From the NCBI GenBank assembly GCA_017623115.1, contig JAGAPT010000006.1, forward strand, positions 62,001 through 126,000: a DNA stretch of 64,000 nucleotides. The letters are read 5' to 3'. Shown here one piece after another: positions 33,004 through 42,938 of this stretch. The notes under the pieces are model-generated. The model searched no databases. It was not told the DNA's origin and saw only the letters and a program-made list of their open reading frames with translations. Position 1 is the first letter of the stretch, and each line of letters starts with the position of its first letter. A program made the translations under genes and the position numbers. Origin of the DNA: Alistipes sp. (GTDB lineage: Bacteria > Bacteroidota > Bacteroidia > Bacteroidales > Rikenellaceae).

Positions 33004-34584
33004 TTATTCAATCTGCCAATCAAAGCGTTTCGGGCGTACAACCTGCTGACGATAGCGGCGTCCGGCATGGTCGGTAACGATGACTTCGATGGGGGTATCT
33101 TCGGCCGATGTTTCGACCTCAAACATATGGGCATTGTAAACTGCTCGGAACGCCGTGGGGCGTGTCGGCAACACATCGTGACGAATGAGTCGATAGAGCG
33201 GATCGCGGGTCCATGTGCGCTCGACAGGGAGCTGCTTTTTCCCTTCGCGCACCTCAATATTCCAACGATCATCCCAATTGTAGACGTTGATGAGCAGGCG
33301 GTTGCTTGCCGGTTTCCCGCCAAACTTCTCGGGCACGTGATTCAGGTCGTAAACACGGAACTGATTCTCCTCAATGGTATAGCCATTGGCCTTGAACTGG
33401 CGGTCAAACTTCTTGCCTCGCACGCGCAGAATGCCATATCCTCCCGGTGAACCATCCTCACTCACGAGGCGTTTCTCGGGACCGCTGATTTTCCACGATA
33501 TAGCCGAGGTTGAGACAAAGGTCTGCTGGAAGATGCGATTATTGACCAGCACGTTGGCATTCTTGTGCGTGTGGCCGGAGAGGATATGCACAAACTCGAA
33601 ACGCTCGATAAGAGGTAACAATTGTGCAGCCAACTCGTTGCAGGGCAGTGCGGCACCGTGAAGATCCACCTCGGTGTTGATGATGCCATTCCCCTCGTTG
33701 TCGATGCCCGTGTAGGAGAAGACCGGCACGTGCATGCAGACTACCAATGGGGTGGAGGAATCTACGGTTGCCAAATCGCGTTCGAGCCAGCGATGCTGCC
33801 GCTCATCGAGCCAGTAGTTGTTCACGGTTTTGTGGGCTCCGTTGGGGCGACGACCGTAACGTACAATGATGTTGTCGAGCATCACGAAGTGCACCTTGCC
33901 CAGATTAAACGAGTAATAGTTTGGGCCGATGATACGACGATAGGGCTCTTGTGCGATGCTGTCCCACTGTGGATCGGGAATGTCGAAGTCTATGAATCGT
34001 TCGTTGTCGTGGTTGCCCGGAATGTGGAAGATGGGCGTGGGATAAGTCTTCATCACATCGAGGTATTCACGCAGCCCGAAGCGGTTGCGATGCCACATCA
34101 CATCGGTTGTCATATCGCCCAGGTGGAGCGAGTAGACCGGCCCCTTCGTGCGTTCGATTTCCCGTCGGATGTCATCCCGATACCACTGCCGGAATTGGGG
34201 CAGGTCGAGCTCCTCGGGATCGCCACGCAGGTGGGAATCGGTGGAGATGAAGAGGGTGAAGTTGTCGTTCTTCACACGACGCAACTCGAAGTCGATTTCG
34301 TCGAGTGCCGCTTTGGTCGTGTAACCAAAATGGTGGGGAATCAATCCGTCGGCATCGACCTCATAACCCGAGGGTATCGAGATGAAGACATATCCGCAGG
34401 GCTTTGTGGAGGCGAGGGCATAACGGCCGTCGGCATCGGTGCGGGTAACCAATTCGCCATCCGAGACGACGACATCGGCTACGGGCTTGCCCGAACAGGT
34501 AACCCGTCCCACAACAGTGGGAGTTTGGGCTGTAGCGACGATGCTAAGCATCAGTGTGGCCACCAAAGAGAGTAGTTTTCGCAT
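33004..34584 (-). CDS. Exported calcineurin-like metallophosphoesterase
   Basis: The 526-residue product has a Sec signal peptide (MRKLLSLVATLMLSIVATAQ), an N-terminal beta domain (residues 22-105), a metallophosphoesterase domain with ISTDSHL, HLGDMTTD, IPGNHDN, CMHVPVF and LSGHTHKN, and a C-terminal beta domain typical of this Bacteroidetes family. All metal-ligand motifs look intact. The substrate is unknown. It follows the lipoprotein gene at 34652 after a hairpin that may act as a partial terminator. A role on phosphorylated glycans is possible but only inferred from context. Confidence 0.87.
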   Translation of the reverse strand: MRKLLSLVATLMLSIVATAQTPTVVGRVTCSGKPVADVVVSDGELVTRTDADGRYALASTKPCGYVFISIPSGYEVDADGLIPHHFGYTTKAALDEIDFELRRVKNDNFTLFISTDSHLRGDPEELDLPQFRQWYRDDIRREIERTKGPVYSLHLGDMTTDVMWHRNRFGLREYLDVMKTYPTPIFHIPGNHDNERFIDFDIPDPQWDSIAQEPYRRIIGPNYYSFNLGKVHFVMLDNIIVRYGRRPNGAHKTVNNYWLDERQHRWLERDLATVDSSTPLVVCMHVPVFSYTGIDNEGNGIINTEVDLHGAALPCNELAAQLLPLIERFEFVHILSGHTHKNANVLVNNRIFQQTFVSTSAISWKISGPEKRLVSEDGSPGGYGILRVRGKKFDRQFKANGYTIEENQFRVYDLNHVPEKFGGKPASNRLLINVYNWDDRWNIEVREGKKQLPVERTWTRDPLYRLIRHDVLPTRPTAFRAVYNAHMFEVETSAEDTPIEVIVTDHAGRRYRQQVVRPKRFDWQIE

Positions 34585-34597
34585 GATTGAAGGGTAT

Positions 34598-34639
34598 AAA
34601 AAGGGGTGGAGCCCCTCCGAGGAGGGAAACTCCACCCAC
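34598..34639 (-). terminator. Hairpin between the lipoprotein and phosphoesterase genes
   Basis: On the minus strand GGGTGGAG...CTCCACCC with an inner CCCTCC/GGAGGG is followed by T5. It would end or weaken the nan operon transcript before the phosphoesterase gene. Confidence 0.65.
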
Positions 34640-34651
34640 TAACCAGAATTT

Positions 34652-36898
34652 CTATTTTGCAGCGCGCACGCAACGAATCGGCATACCTTGGTTGCGGTAG
34701 CCAAGGAACTCGGTGTCGGCATGTACCTGAGCGGTTCCGACTGCCGGAGCCAGGTGGAAGATGAAACGGCCTGCGGGGCGGAAGTAGATAAGGCCCGAAG
34801 CGTATTTCTCGGCAATCTTCGATACCGCATTATCGGGATGTTGCGTAAACATCGAGGCTGACCAGTAGAAGGCGCAGGTGGCGACATTCTCCAACTCTCC
34901 CGATGCATTACGACGACCCGAGCAGGGGAAGATCAGCGTCTCCATATCGGGATGGTTGTTGTTCTCATCCCAGAAGGCGATAGCATCGTTACGTTTCGAC
35001 CATGTAGCGGCTGCATTCGCCGGAATACGGTCGATACGCAAGACGTTCTGTCCGCCACTCATATAGTTCTGCGTGTCACTAACGTGGTTAGGATAGGCAG
35101 GCATCTCATTTGTCAATACACCACCGATATTGGTCCATGTGGTGCGGATGTGGTAAGCTTGGTCGGTGCCCTTGAACTTGATACCGAAGTTCTGCATCTT
35201 CTCCGTGGGCTCCTTAATAGCTCCCGAGGCGTATCCTACATAAGCACTGGTCTGGTATGCGCCATCGATAAAGTGCTGATCGTTCGTTTTTTGCTGACCC
35301 GATGCAAAGATAAGCGCATTGTTACGATGCAACATGACCCAGGTCAACTCCTCGTAGGTCGGCAGACGCCATCCCTCGGGACACGGATTGGCCGATACGC
35401 TCTCCCAATAGGTCTCCGGGTTACCCTGGATGCCCATCGAGTTCCAGTCCTCCGTGCCGCCCGAGTAGGCGATGAACTTCGTGCTGGCATTTGCCTCGGT
35501 CGGAGTCATCTGCGTCGAGACGGTCTCTACGTCGCCATCCACGGGGAAGGGGATGTTGCGACCCCACTGGTAGTAGTAACCCCAGCTGCGTTTGTTGTTG
35601 GCGTTGCCGGCATTTGCCACGAGCGTAGCACCGATGTTGCGGTCCATCCACTCCAGGCCACGGAACGTATGGGTCTTCACGTTTTGCAGACCCTGCTGCT
35701 TGATGTTAATCGTGAGCTCCGTACCACCTACGGCAAGAGCCACGGTAGCCGTGCGGTCGGCACCCGTGTTGTCCTTCAACGTGCGGAAGCGAATCTTGTT
35801 CTCGCCCTCCAATTCAGCGCTGAACCAATCCTCCGAGCCGCTGCGTTTCAGCGTGGCTGTGCCGTCGATGTTGAGGATATAATCCACCGTGAAGCCGTAG
35901 TACGGCTCGGCCGTGAAGGGGAGTGTTACCTCGGCGGTACCCGAGAGCCAGTCGCCCGAGAGCTCGATGGGCTTCACCTCGATACCACTGAAGTCGGGAG
36001 CGACGCTGATGGCAACCTTGCCACCGCGTACCGTGGTGAGCAGTTTGTAGTCGTAGTCGGCGTAGAATTGGCTGCCAACGATAATCTCCTCGGCAAAATC
36101 TTTCCCGTTGACGGTACCCTTGAGATCAACGATCATGGTGTTGGTCGGCGTGGGAAGCAGATAAATCTTGTCGTCGATTGCGTTCTCACCCGATGCAAAC
36201 TCTGTGATAGCTGCGTAGTCGACCGTTTTGAGCTGTTGCTCCTCGGCAAAGGGGGCATAGGTCGAGGCCACCTTCTTCAGGGTCAGCGACGTGAGCGTGA
36301 TGGCCGACGTAGCCATGTTGCAGACATCGAGTTTGGCTACCGTGCGGTGCAGGGTCACCGGAGCGGTGATGTCGTTCGAGGTCGAAATCGAGGTAGCACC
36401 GGTCATCAACAGCGGTGTGGCCGGCATGGCACCCTCGACGAGCGAGATGGATACCAGCTGACGGAAGTCGTCAATCGACGTGCCTGCCTCTCCCGTGCCG
36501 TCATCGATGGTGAGCGTCGGCAGGTAAAGGGCCGATGAGGGGTTGGCAATGGCGAAAATCTCCTTGGCACCTGTGGTGGGAAGGGTGATCTCGTGTTTGC
36601 CGATACGGAGGTCTTTCGACCCGGTGAGTGTTTCGTTTAAGGCAGGCGTGATGCCCTGCTCGAAGTGTTGCAACAGACCCGTCGATACATCAAAGATGTA
36701 GAGGTCGTAGTTGTTGACAGCCAATTCGTTTGCCGAGGCATCGGAACGAGCCGAAACCATCGTACCGCTTACGCGAAGGTCAATGGTGATGTTGGCCTCG
36801 CTTTGCTGGTTTTGTACCGTGGTGTTCTCATCCTTCAAATCGGTCGAACAAGCGGCGAGAGCAAAGGCGAGAACGAGTCCTATAATTCGTGTTTTCAT
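34652..36898 (-). CDS. Surface lipoprotein with fimbrillin-like, BACON and FISUMP domains
   Basis: The 748-residue product has a lipoprotein signal (LAFALAAC, Cys17). A fimbrillin/Mfa-like beta region covers about residues 35-300, a BACON-like domain about 310-400 (DWFSAELEGENKIRFRTLKDN, VALAVGGTELTINIKQQG), and a FISUMP-type domain about 405-748 (LEWMDRNIGATLVANAG, CPEGWRLPTYEEL, closing GMPIRCVRAAK). It sits directly after susC, susD and a sialidase, the place where SusE/F-like surface glycan-binding proteins normally lie. Glycan binding is therefore plausible but unproved. Confidence 0.78.
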   Translation of the reverse strand: MKTRIIGLVLAFALAACSTDLKDENTTVQNQQSEANITIDLRVSGTMVSARSDASANELAVNNYDLYIFDVSTGLLQHFEQGITPALNETLTGSKDLRIGKHEITLPTTGAKEIFAIANPSSALYLPTLTIDDGTGEAGTSIDDFRQLVSISLVEGAMPATPLLMTGATSISTSNDITAPVTLHRTVAKLDVCNMATSAITLTSLTLKKVASTYAPFAEEQQLKTVDYAAITEFASGENAIDDKIYLLPTPTNTMIVDLKGTVNGKDFAEEIIVGSQFYADYDYKLLTTVRGGKVAISVAPDFSGIEVKPIELSGDWLSGTAEVTLPFTAEPYYGFTVDYILNIDGTATLKRSGSEDWFSAELEGENKIRFRTLKDNTGADRTATVALAVGGTELTINIKQQGLQNVKTHTFRGLEWMDRNIGATLVANAGNANNKRSWGYYYQWGRNIPFPVDGDVETVSTQMTPTEANASTKFIAYSGGTEDWNSMGIQGNPETYWESVSANPCPEGWRLPTYEELTWVMLHRNNALIFASGQQKTNDQHFIDGAYQTSAYVGYASGAIKEPTEKMQNFGIKFKGTDQAYHIRTTWTNIGGVLTNEMPAYPNHVSDTQNYMSGGQNVLRIDRIPANAAATWSKRNDAIAFWDENNNHPDMETLIFPCSGRRNASGELENVATCAFYWSASMFTQHPDNAVSKIAEKYASGLIYFRPAGRFIFHLAPAVGTAQVHADTEFLGYRNQGMPIRCVRAAK

Positions 36899-36909
36899 GG
36901 TTCGAAGAG

Positions 36910-38178
36910 TTACAGGTTGAGGTATTTAGTAATCTGCGCTTGCGAAACGCGGCAGTAGACAATCTTCTCGCGATAGACGTTTGCGCCGGTCTCATAGAGA
37001 AGGAGGAGGCTGCCATCGGACAAGACTGCTAAATCCGAGTAGCCCGATTTGCCGGAGGTAATCTCCAATACGGTGCTTTTCCAGGTCTTGCAATCGTCCA
37101 GGCTGGCACGAATCGAGAGGTTCGTGCGCGAGGTGCTGTTGTTGTTCAAGCCCAAGATGGTCTTGCTCGGCACGCCATTGGTCGTGTAGTTGATGATCGA
37201 GCCCTGACAACCCGGGTCTATACGCTGGTCGTTGATGGCCAGACGGCTCCAATTGATGCCGCCATCCTGGCTAAAGCTGTATGCACGACGGTTGTTGTAT
37301 TGACCTGTACAGCGCATATCGAGATAGAGATCGCCATTGGACAGCTCGACCGGAATACACTCGTTACCGAAGTGCAACTCCTCGTTCAACTCGAGCATCT
37401 TCCACGTTTGGCCCTCGTCATCCGAGTAGGCGATGTGCGAACCATAGTAGGTTTCGTCGGCCTCCTTGATGACAGCCTTGCCGGCAAACTTCTCATATTT
37501 GTGGTCGCAACCAACCACCAGACGTCCCTTGTGGGCACCGGTCTTGAGTTGGATGGCATGACCCGGACCCATCTTCAGGAAGCTGGTCCATTTGTACTGC
37601 GACTCGTCGGCATTACGCTGCTCGTGGAACCATTTGGTCGGAGCGCTCCACGAATCACCCTCGTCGTTCGAGATGAGGCAAAGCGCATGGCAGACAAAAC
37701 GCTGCGACTCTTCGAACGTGAAGATATCACTCTTGAAGGTATCCACCTTTGTGCCGGTACGCTGCCAGCCGCAGAAGACCACTAATTTCCCGCTCTCGGT
37801 GAAAATCGGGCAGGGGTTTCCGCAGGTGTTGTCGTAGTCGTCGAGGAGCAGTTTCGTTTCGCCCCAGGTGACACCATTGTCGGTCGAGATGCGATATACG
37901 AGGTCGATATCACCCGTATCTTGATTCGACGAGCCGGTGTATTCGCGCGCCTCGGCAAAGGCAATCAAGCGATTTTGAGTGCGGATGATGGCCGGAATAC
38001 GGAAGTTGTGTGTGCGACCGGTGCAAGCCAGCTGGTCGCCGTTTTTCCAAAGCACGGTCTCCACCAGGGCATCTCCGCCGTCCAAGTCGTGCGTCGGCGT
38101 TCCGAATTCGAAGGAATCGGAGCAGGCGGTAGCCAAGAGGGCCACTGCGCCCAACGCTAAAATATGCAGTTTTTTCAT
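36910..38178 (-). CDS. nanH: Exo-alpha-sialidase (GH33), lipoprotein, second copy
   Basis: The 422-residue product has a lipoprotein signal (AVALLATAC, Cys19), the motif NFRIPAII, and five Asp-box-like repeats (STDNGVTW, SNDEGDSW, YSDDEGQTW, SQDGGINW and the weaker SLDDCKTW). NECIPVE, DMRC, PGCQGS and GYSDLAV carry the remaining active-site positions. It differs from the sialidase at 31021 in length and loops, so the two are diverged paralogues that may differ in linkage or substrate. It lies 20 bp after susD, in the same operon. Confidence 0.93.
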   Translation of the reverse strand: MKKLHILALGAVALLATACSDSFEFGTPTHDLDGGDALVETVLWKNGDQLACTGRTHNFRIPAIIRTQNRLIAFAEAREYTGSSNQDTGDIDLVYRISTDNGVTWGETKLLLDDYDNTCGNPCPIFTESGKLVVFCGWQRTGTKVDTFKSDIFTFEESQRFVCHALCLISNDEGDSWSAPTKWFHEQRNADESQYKWTSFLKMGPGHAIQLKTGAHKGRLVVGCDHKYEKFAGKAVIKEADETYYGSHIAYSDDEGQTWKMLELNEELHFGNECIPVELSNGDLYLDMRCTGQYNNRRAYSFSQDGGINWSRLAINDQRIDPGCQGSIINYTTNGVPSKTILGLNNNSTSRTNLSIRASLDDCKTWKSTVLEITSGKSGYSDLAVLSDGSLLLLYETGANVYREKIVYCRVSQAQITKYLNL

Positions 38179-38198
38179 AGTCTGTACCTTTTTTGAGA

Positions 38199-39662
38199 TT
38201 AGTTATAACCCGGGGTTTGACGGATGTTGGGATTCTCCTTCATACAGTTGGCGTGGATGGGCCAGAGCAGGATGTTGGTCTCGCCCTGACGGCCACGCAG
38301 CGACTCGATGTGCGTGAAGGCCATGCCCATGCGGATGTAGTTCCACCAACTCTTTCCCTCGGCGGTGAACTCCTTCAGATACTCGTCCATCAGGTTCTCA
38401 CGCAGCGTTGCAGCGTCGGTCGTGGTGTAGTACCCCTCGATGCCGTAGGCACGCTGTGCTACTTGATTCAGATAGCCGGCTGCTGTGCCCACATGACCTT
38501 TTGCCAACTCAATCTCAGCCTTGAACATCAAAGCCTCGGCATAGCGGTAGATGGGCTCATCGGAGATGAAGTAGCGGATGTTGTCCTGCCATTTACCGGC
38601 CAACTTGTTAATCCACGTGTAGGTGAAACCGATGTCCTCATCGGTCCAGCTGCCGTAGCTGACTGCCGTACGCGTATCGCGCGGATCCTCGTACATCAGG
38701 TCGATCAACTTCTGCGAGAAGTTGTAACGCTGGTCGTCGCTGGTCATCAATTTCACGTCTACCTCGATGTGCTTGTTGTCCGACTGCCAACGCGAGGTGG
38801 GAATCAGATAAAGCGATGCGTGGCCACCCTCATATTCACCTTCGGCGAAGTGAATCGTGAAGATAATCTCCTTGTTGTTCTTTTTAGTCACATCAAAGAC
38901 ATCGGCATAACTCGAAATCAACTCGTGGTTGGGGCTTTTCAGTACCTCGTTCAGTGCGGCATCAGCGGCATCGAGCGCGGCATCGCCGGCATTACGCGTC
39001 TGGGCCATCCAGAGGTTGTAATCGGCCTTGAGCATCAGGGCTGCCATGCGGCTGCCAATGGTCGGATCCTTCGAGGTTTCGGGCATCAGACGAATGGCCT
39101 CCTCGATGTCGAGAGCCACCTGCGCATAAATCTCCGCAACATCGGTACGCGAAGGCTGCAGATCCGCATCGCTTGACTCGAAACCTTCGAGCAACAGCGG
39201 TGCATCGCCCCAGATACGGGCAATCTGGAAGTAGCAGTAGGCACGCACGAAATAGGCATTCGCCAGGATCTCGTTGCGTTTCTCCTCATTGGCAAAGCTG
39301 ATGTTGGGTACATGCTTCAGAATGAGGTTTGCGTTGTTGATGGTGGTGTAGAGCACGCCCCAGTTCGTTCCTTTACCCTCGGTGCTGTCGAGGTTGTTGA
39401 AGAACATCTTGTCGCTTGTACCGGCTCCCAGACCATTCGTAAAGGTTCCGGCACGGTAGTCGCCCCAATAGATGATGTTGGTTTGGAAGGCGCCACGGAA
39501 CTGGTGGTACAGGCCATACAATGCACCCGTAGCATCGCTTTCGTCGAGCCACATGTTCGACGAGGTAATCTTACTCTTCTGCTCGATATCCATATCGTCG
39601 AGACACGAAGTTGCCATGAACGCCGTGCAGCAGATGAGAACGAAATATTTTATTGCTTTCAT
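38199..39662 (-). CDS. SusD/RagB-family glycan-binding lipoprotein
   Basis: SusD proteins form the lid of the SusC outer-membrane importer and bind the glycan. The 487-residue product has a lipoprotein signal (CTAFMATSC, Cys20) and the usual helical TPR-like blocks (YGLYHQFRGAFQTN, ANAYFVRAYCYFQIARIWGDAPLLLEG, ALMFKAEIELAKGH). It closes with a typical C-terminus (LWPIHANCMKENPNIRQTPGYN). It follows susC by 22 bp. The operon context predicts sialic acid or sialylated oligosaccharide as ligand. Confidence 0.93.
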   Translation of the reverse strand: MKAIKYFVLICCTAFMATSCLDDMDIEQKSKITSSNMWLDESDATGALYGLYHQFRGAFQTNIIYWGDYRAGTFTNGLGAGTSDKMFFNNLDSTEGKGTNWGVLYTTINNANLILKHVPNISFANEEKRNEILANAYFVRAYCYFQIARIWGDAPLLLEGFESSDADLQPSRTDVAEIYAQVALDIEEAIRLMPETSKDPTIGSRMAALMLKADYNLWMAQTRNAGDAALDAADAALNEVLKSPNHELISSYADVFDVTKKNNKEIIFTIHFAEGEYEGGHASLYLIPTSRWQSDNKHIEVDVKLMTSDDQRYNFSQKLIDLMYEDPRDTRTAVSYGSWTDEDIGFTYTWINKLAGKWQDNIRYFISDEPIYRYAEALMFKAEIELAKGHVGTAAGYLNQVAQRAYGIEGYYTTTDAATLRENLMDEYLKEFTAEGKSWWNYIRMGMAFTHIESLRGRQGETNILLWPIHANCMKENPNIRQTPGYN

Positions 39663-39684
39663 AAGGCTTAGTGTTTCACTTGGT

Positions 39685-42600
39685 TTAGAAAGTTAAACGT
39701 ACACCGAACGAGATGCGGCGGATGGGCGGATAGTTGTAGTAGCCGCTGTCGTAGGTCGATGCAGCACCGGTCTCGGGTGATGTGCCATCGGGAACCTCGG
39801 TCCAATAGTAGAGGTTGTTGCCCGAGAGGGTGAAGGTGACGCCATGAATACCCAACTTCTTGAGCAGGTGCTTCGGCAGCGAGTATTGCAACGTAATCTC
39901 ACGCAAGCAGAGGTAGTCGGCATCGTAGGTGAAGACATTCGAATTACGATTGTAGTTGTCGTTACCCCAACCCGAGTCGTTGGCATAGAAACGAGCGTAT
40001 TTCGTGTCGTCACCGGGCTGTGTCCAGCACTTCAGCACATCCTTGGCCAAGGCATAGTTGCCGGTGAAGGTGTTGTAGAAGTAACGCTGGAACGATTTGT
40101 CCTGAATCGAGTGACCCGTAGCCCAATCGAGGTAGAACGAGAAGGTCAGATTCTTCCAACGCAACGTATTGGTAATACCACCGGTGAACGGAGCGATCGT
40201 CGTACCGAGGCAGAATTGGTCTGCTGTGTTGATGATGTTGTCGCCATTGCGGTCAGCCCACTCGTAGTCACCTACACGCTTTGCACCCTTCTCGGGCAGA
40301 CGTGCGAGGTTGTCGTAGTAGGCGTTGGCAGCCTGTTGCTCATTCTGGATGATACCCGTAGCTACATAGCCGTAGAAACGACCCAGAGGCTCCCCTTCGG
40401 CAATACCACCGAAGAAGGTACCGTCACCCAAGGCGATACCGCCCGTGCGATTCTTATCAATACCGTTTTCGGGAAGTTCGAGCACCTCATTTTTCTGGTA
40501 ACTCAAGACCAGCTTGGTCTCCCAGCTGAAGTTCTTCTTCACGATGTTGCGAGTCGTGAGTTCCAACTCGTAACCATAGAAGCGAACCTTTCCGAGGTTG
40601 GTCCAGAACTTCGAGTAACCGGTCGTGTTGGGCAGCGTCTGCTCATAGAGCAGGTTCTCGGTGCGCTTGTCGAAGAAGTCGGCACTGATGTAGACACGAT
40701 TCTTAAACAGACCGGCCTCCAGACCGAGGTCTAACTGATTCGAGGTCTCCCACTGCAGTTCGTTGTTGGGCATATCCGACGGCTTGATACCGGCATTTCC
40801 GTTGTAGATGTAGCCGGCTCCGAACGAACCATACGCATCGTAGATACCCACCGAGGCGTTGTTACCCGTCGAACCATAGCTGGCGCGCAACTTGAGGAAG
40901 TTCAAACGATGCAGGCTCTTCATCCACGGCTCCTCGGAGATAACCCAACCGGCCGAAACACCCGGGAAGAAGCCCCAACGGTTCTCCTTGGCAAACTTCG
41001 ACGAGCCATCCTCGCGGAAGGTTGCCGTGAGCAGGTATTTACCCTTGTAGTCGTAGTTCAAACGGCCGAAGAAACCGATTTCGGCCTCATGTTGCTCACT
41101 GGAGGTGATATCCTCGGGCAGGAAGGTCGACGAACCGTTCATGGTCGTCACCTTGTCACTCGTGCCACCCGAGCCGGCAGCCTCTACGCTTTCGTAGAAA
41201 CGCTTCTGGTAGGAGTAACCACCCATGACGGAGATGTTGTGATCCTCGGCAAAGGTTTTGTTGTAGGTGATATAGGCCTCCAACTTCTGACGCTCGGTGA
41301 GGGTCTGTGCCCACGACGATTTACGCGATGCATCGTAGAAGTTAGCCTCAACGAATTGTTTGGTCTTCGAATCGGTGCGGAAGAACGAACCATTTACGCG
41401 TGCCGTCAGGCCCTCGATGATATCCCATTTCAGACCTCCGATGAGCGAAAGGTAGTTCTTCTGATTCGTACGATCGTAGTAGCGATTGTAGAAGAGCGGA
41501 GTCATCGACTCAAAGTTGTAACCCGGTGTCGGAGTGCCGTCCTCGTAGTAGGCATTCATGGTCGGAGGAGCCGAAAGACCGCGCGAGATGGCATTACGCT
41601 GGTTGGCGAAGGCCTCCGTGTTGGTGCGAGCATAGTCGACTCCGAACGAGGCCGTCAGGCGGTTCGTAATCTTGGCGTCGAGGTTGCTCTTGAAGTTCAC
41701 GCGGTCGAAACCGGTCGAGAGAGCCACACCGTCATCGTTCGTATAACCGACGCTGGCCTGATAGCGTACACGTTCACTACCACCATCAATACCGAGGTAA
41801 TAGTTCTGCCACCATGCGGGGCTGTACATGATATCGCTCCAGTCGGTCTCCTTATACATGATGGTCTTCGTGGGATCAAGCGGGTCGATCATCGTGCGAT
41901 AGCCGGCCGGCAGCTCCTCGGTCTCGGGGTCGAAGTAACGGGTCGAATAGAGACCATTGGCCTTATTGCCGATACCGGCCGAGGTGGCACCATTGAGGTA
42001 ACTCTGGGCGGCGGCAGCACGCGACGGATAGTTCAACGTCTCATGCATTGCTTTACGCGTCACGGTGATATACTCCTCGGCATTGAGGAACTCGACTTGG
42101 CTCACGGTGTTCTGGTGTGCCCAGTTGGCCTCGAAGGTGATGCGGGGAGCCTTGTTGTACCCACCGCGTTTGGTCGTTACGAGGATGATACCGTTCGATG
42201 CTTTAGCACCATAGATAGCCGACGATGCGGCATCCTTCAGCACGTCAATCGAGGCAATGTCGTTGGGGTTGATAGCCGAGAAGTCACGCTCAACACCATC
42301 GACCAATACCAGCGGTGAGTTGGTTCCGTTGATGGACGAACCACCACGAATCTGGTACGAGAAACCACCACCCGGGGTAAAGTTGGTTTGCGTCACACGC
42401 AGACCGGCGATTTTGCCCTTCAGACCTTCGCCTACACTCGAGATAGGGATGTTCTGGATGGCTTCACCCTTGAGGTTTGCAATCGAGGAGGTTACCGAGC
42501 GACGAGCCTGCTCACCATAACCCACTACGACCACCTCATCCACCGAGATGGTGTCGGGGAACAATTTGACATTCACCTGCTGCTCGGCGGCCGTAACGGC

Positions 42601-42897
42601 CACCTCGACCGGGGTATAACCCACATAGGTAACAGTCAGCGTTGCGCCGGCTTCAGGAACTGTGAGTGTGAAGTTACCGTTGACGTCGGTCGTAGTGCCT
42701 TGCACACTCCCTTTGATGACTACAGTTGCTCCGATAATCGGGGCATCTGCCTCATCCAAGACACTACCGGTGATGCGATGTTGGGCCATCAGCGTCGTGC
42801 TCATGCAGAGCATTACGAAGCATAACAGCCATCGAACAACCATCTTCCCCCCCCCTGAATTTTTAGGGGTAACCTGTTGAATAGTAATCTTTTTCAT
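39685..42897 (-). CDS. SusC/RagA-family TonB-linked outer-membrane importer
   Basis: The 1070-residue product has a signal region (MVVRWLLCFVMLCMSTTLMAQ), a carboxypeptidase-like regulatory domain (about 42-125), a plug domain (VDEVVVVGYGEQARRSVTSSI, PLVLVDGVERDFSAINPNDI, AIYGAKASNGIILVTTKRG) and a long beta barrel ending FGVRLTF. It imports oligosaccharide with energy from TonB. Eight consecutive G residues lie in codons 15-17 (42847-42854). Translation could start at the ATG at 42897 or at one at 42843 just past the tract; a slip would silence the longer form only. The leader contains AACCTAAA. Confidence 0.93.
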   Translation of the reverse strand: MKKITIQQVTPKNSGGGKMVVRWLLCFVMLCMSTTLMAQHRITGSVLDEADAPIIGATVVIKGSVQGTTTDVNGNFTLTVPEAGATLTVTYVGYTPVEVAVTAAEQQVNVKLFPDTISVDEVVVVGYGEQARRSVTSSIANLKGEAIQNIPISSVGEGLKGKIAGLRVTQTNFTPGGGFSYQIRGGSSINGTNSPLVLVDGVERDFSAINPNDIASIDVLKDAASSAIYGAKASNGIILVTTKRGGYNKAPRITFEANWAHQNTVSQVEFLNAEEYITVTRKAMHETLNYPSRAAAAQSYLNGATSAGIGNKANGLYSTRYFDPETEELPAGYRTMIDPLDPTKTIMYKETDWSDIMYSPAWWQNYYLGIDGGSERVRYQASVGYTNDDGVALSTGFDRVNFKSNLDAKITNRLTASFGVDYARTNTEAFANQRNAISRGLSAPPTMNAYYEDGTPTPGYNFESMTPLFYNRYYDRTNQKNYLSLIGGLKWDIIEGLTARVNGSFFRTDSKTKQFVEANFYDASRKSSWAQTLTERQKLEAYITYNKTFAEDHNISVMGGYSYQKRFYESVEAAGSGGTSDKVTTMNGSSTFLPEDITSSEQHEAEIGFFGRLNYDYKGKYLLTATFREDGSSKFAKENRWGFFPGVSAGWVISEEPWMKSLHRLNFLKLRASYGSTGNNASVGIYDAYGSFGAGYIYNGNAGIKPSDMPNNELQWETSNQLDLGLEAGLFKNRVYISADFFDKRTENLLYEQTLPNTTGYSKFWTNLGKVRFYGYELELTTRNIVKKNFSWETKLVLSYQKNEVLELPENGIDKNRTGGIALGDGTFFGGIAEGEPLGRFYGYVATGIIQNEQQAANAYYDNLARLPEKGAKRVGDYEWADRNGDNIINTADQFCLGTTIAPFTGGITNTLRWKNLTFSFYLDWATGHSIQDKSFQRYFYNTFTGNYALAKDVLKCWTQPGDDTKYARFYANDSGWGNDNYNRNSNVFTYDADYLCLREITLQYSLPKHLLKKLGIHGVTFTLSGNNLYYWTEVPDGTSPETGAASTYDSGYYNYPPIRRISFGVRLTF

Positions 42898-42938
42898 TGT
42901 TAAGAGGTTTTTAGGTTTATGTTAGATGTTAATTGAAG

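Noticed and set aside
34952..36538. A 528-codon open frame on the plus strand
   Set aside because: Antisense to the BACON/FISUMP lipoprotein gene, whose signal peptide and domains are convincing.
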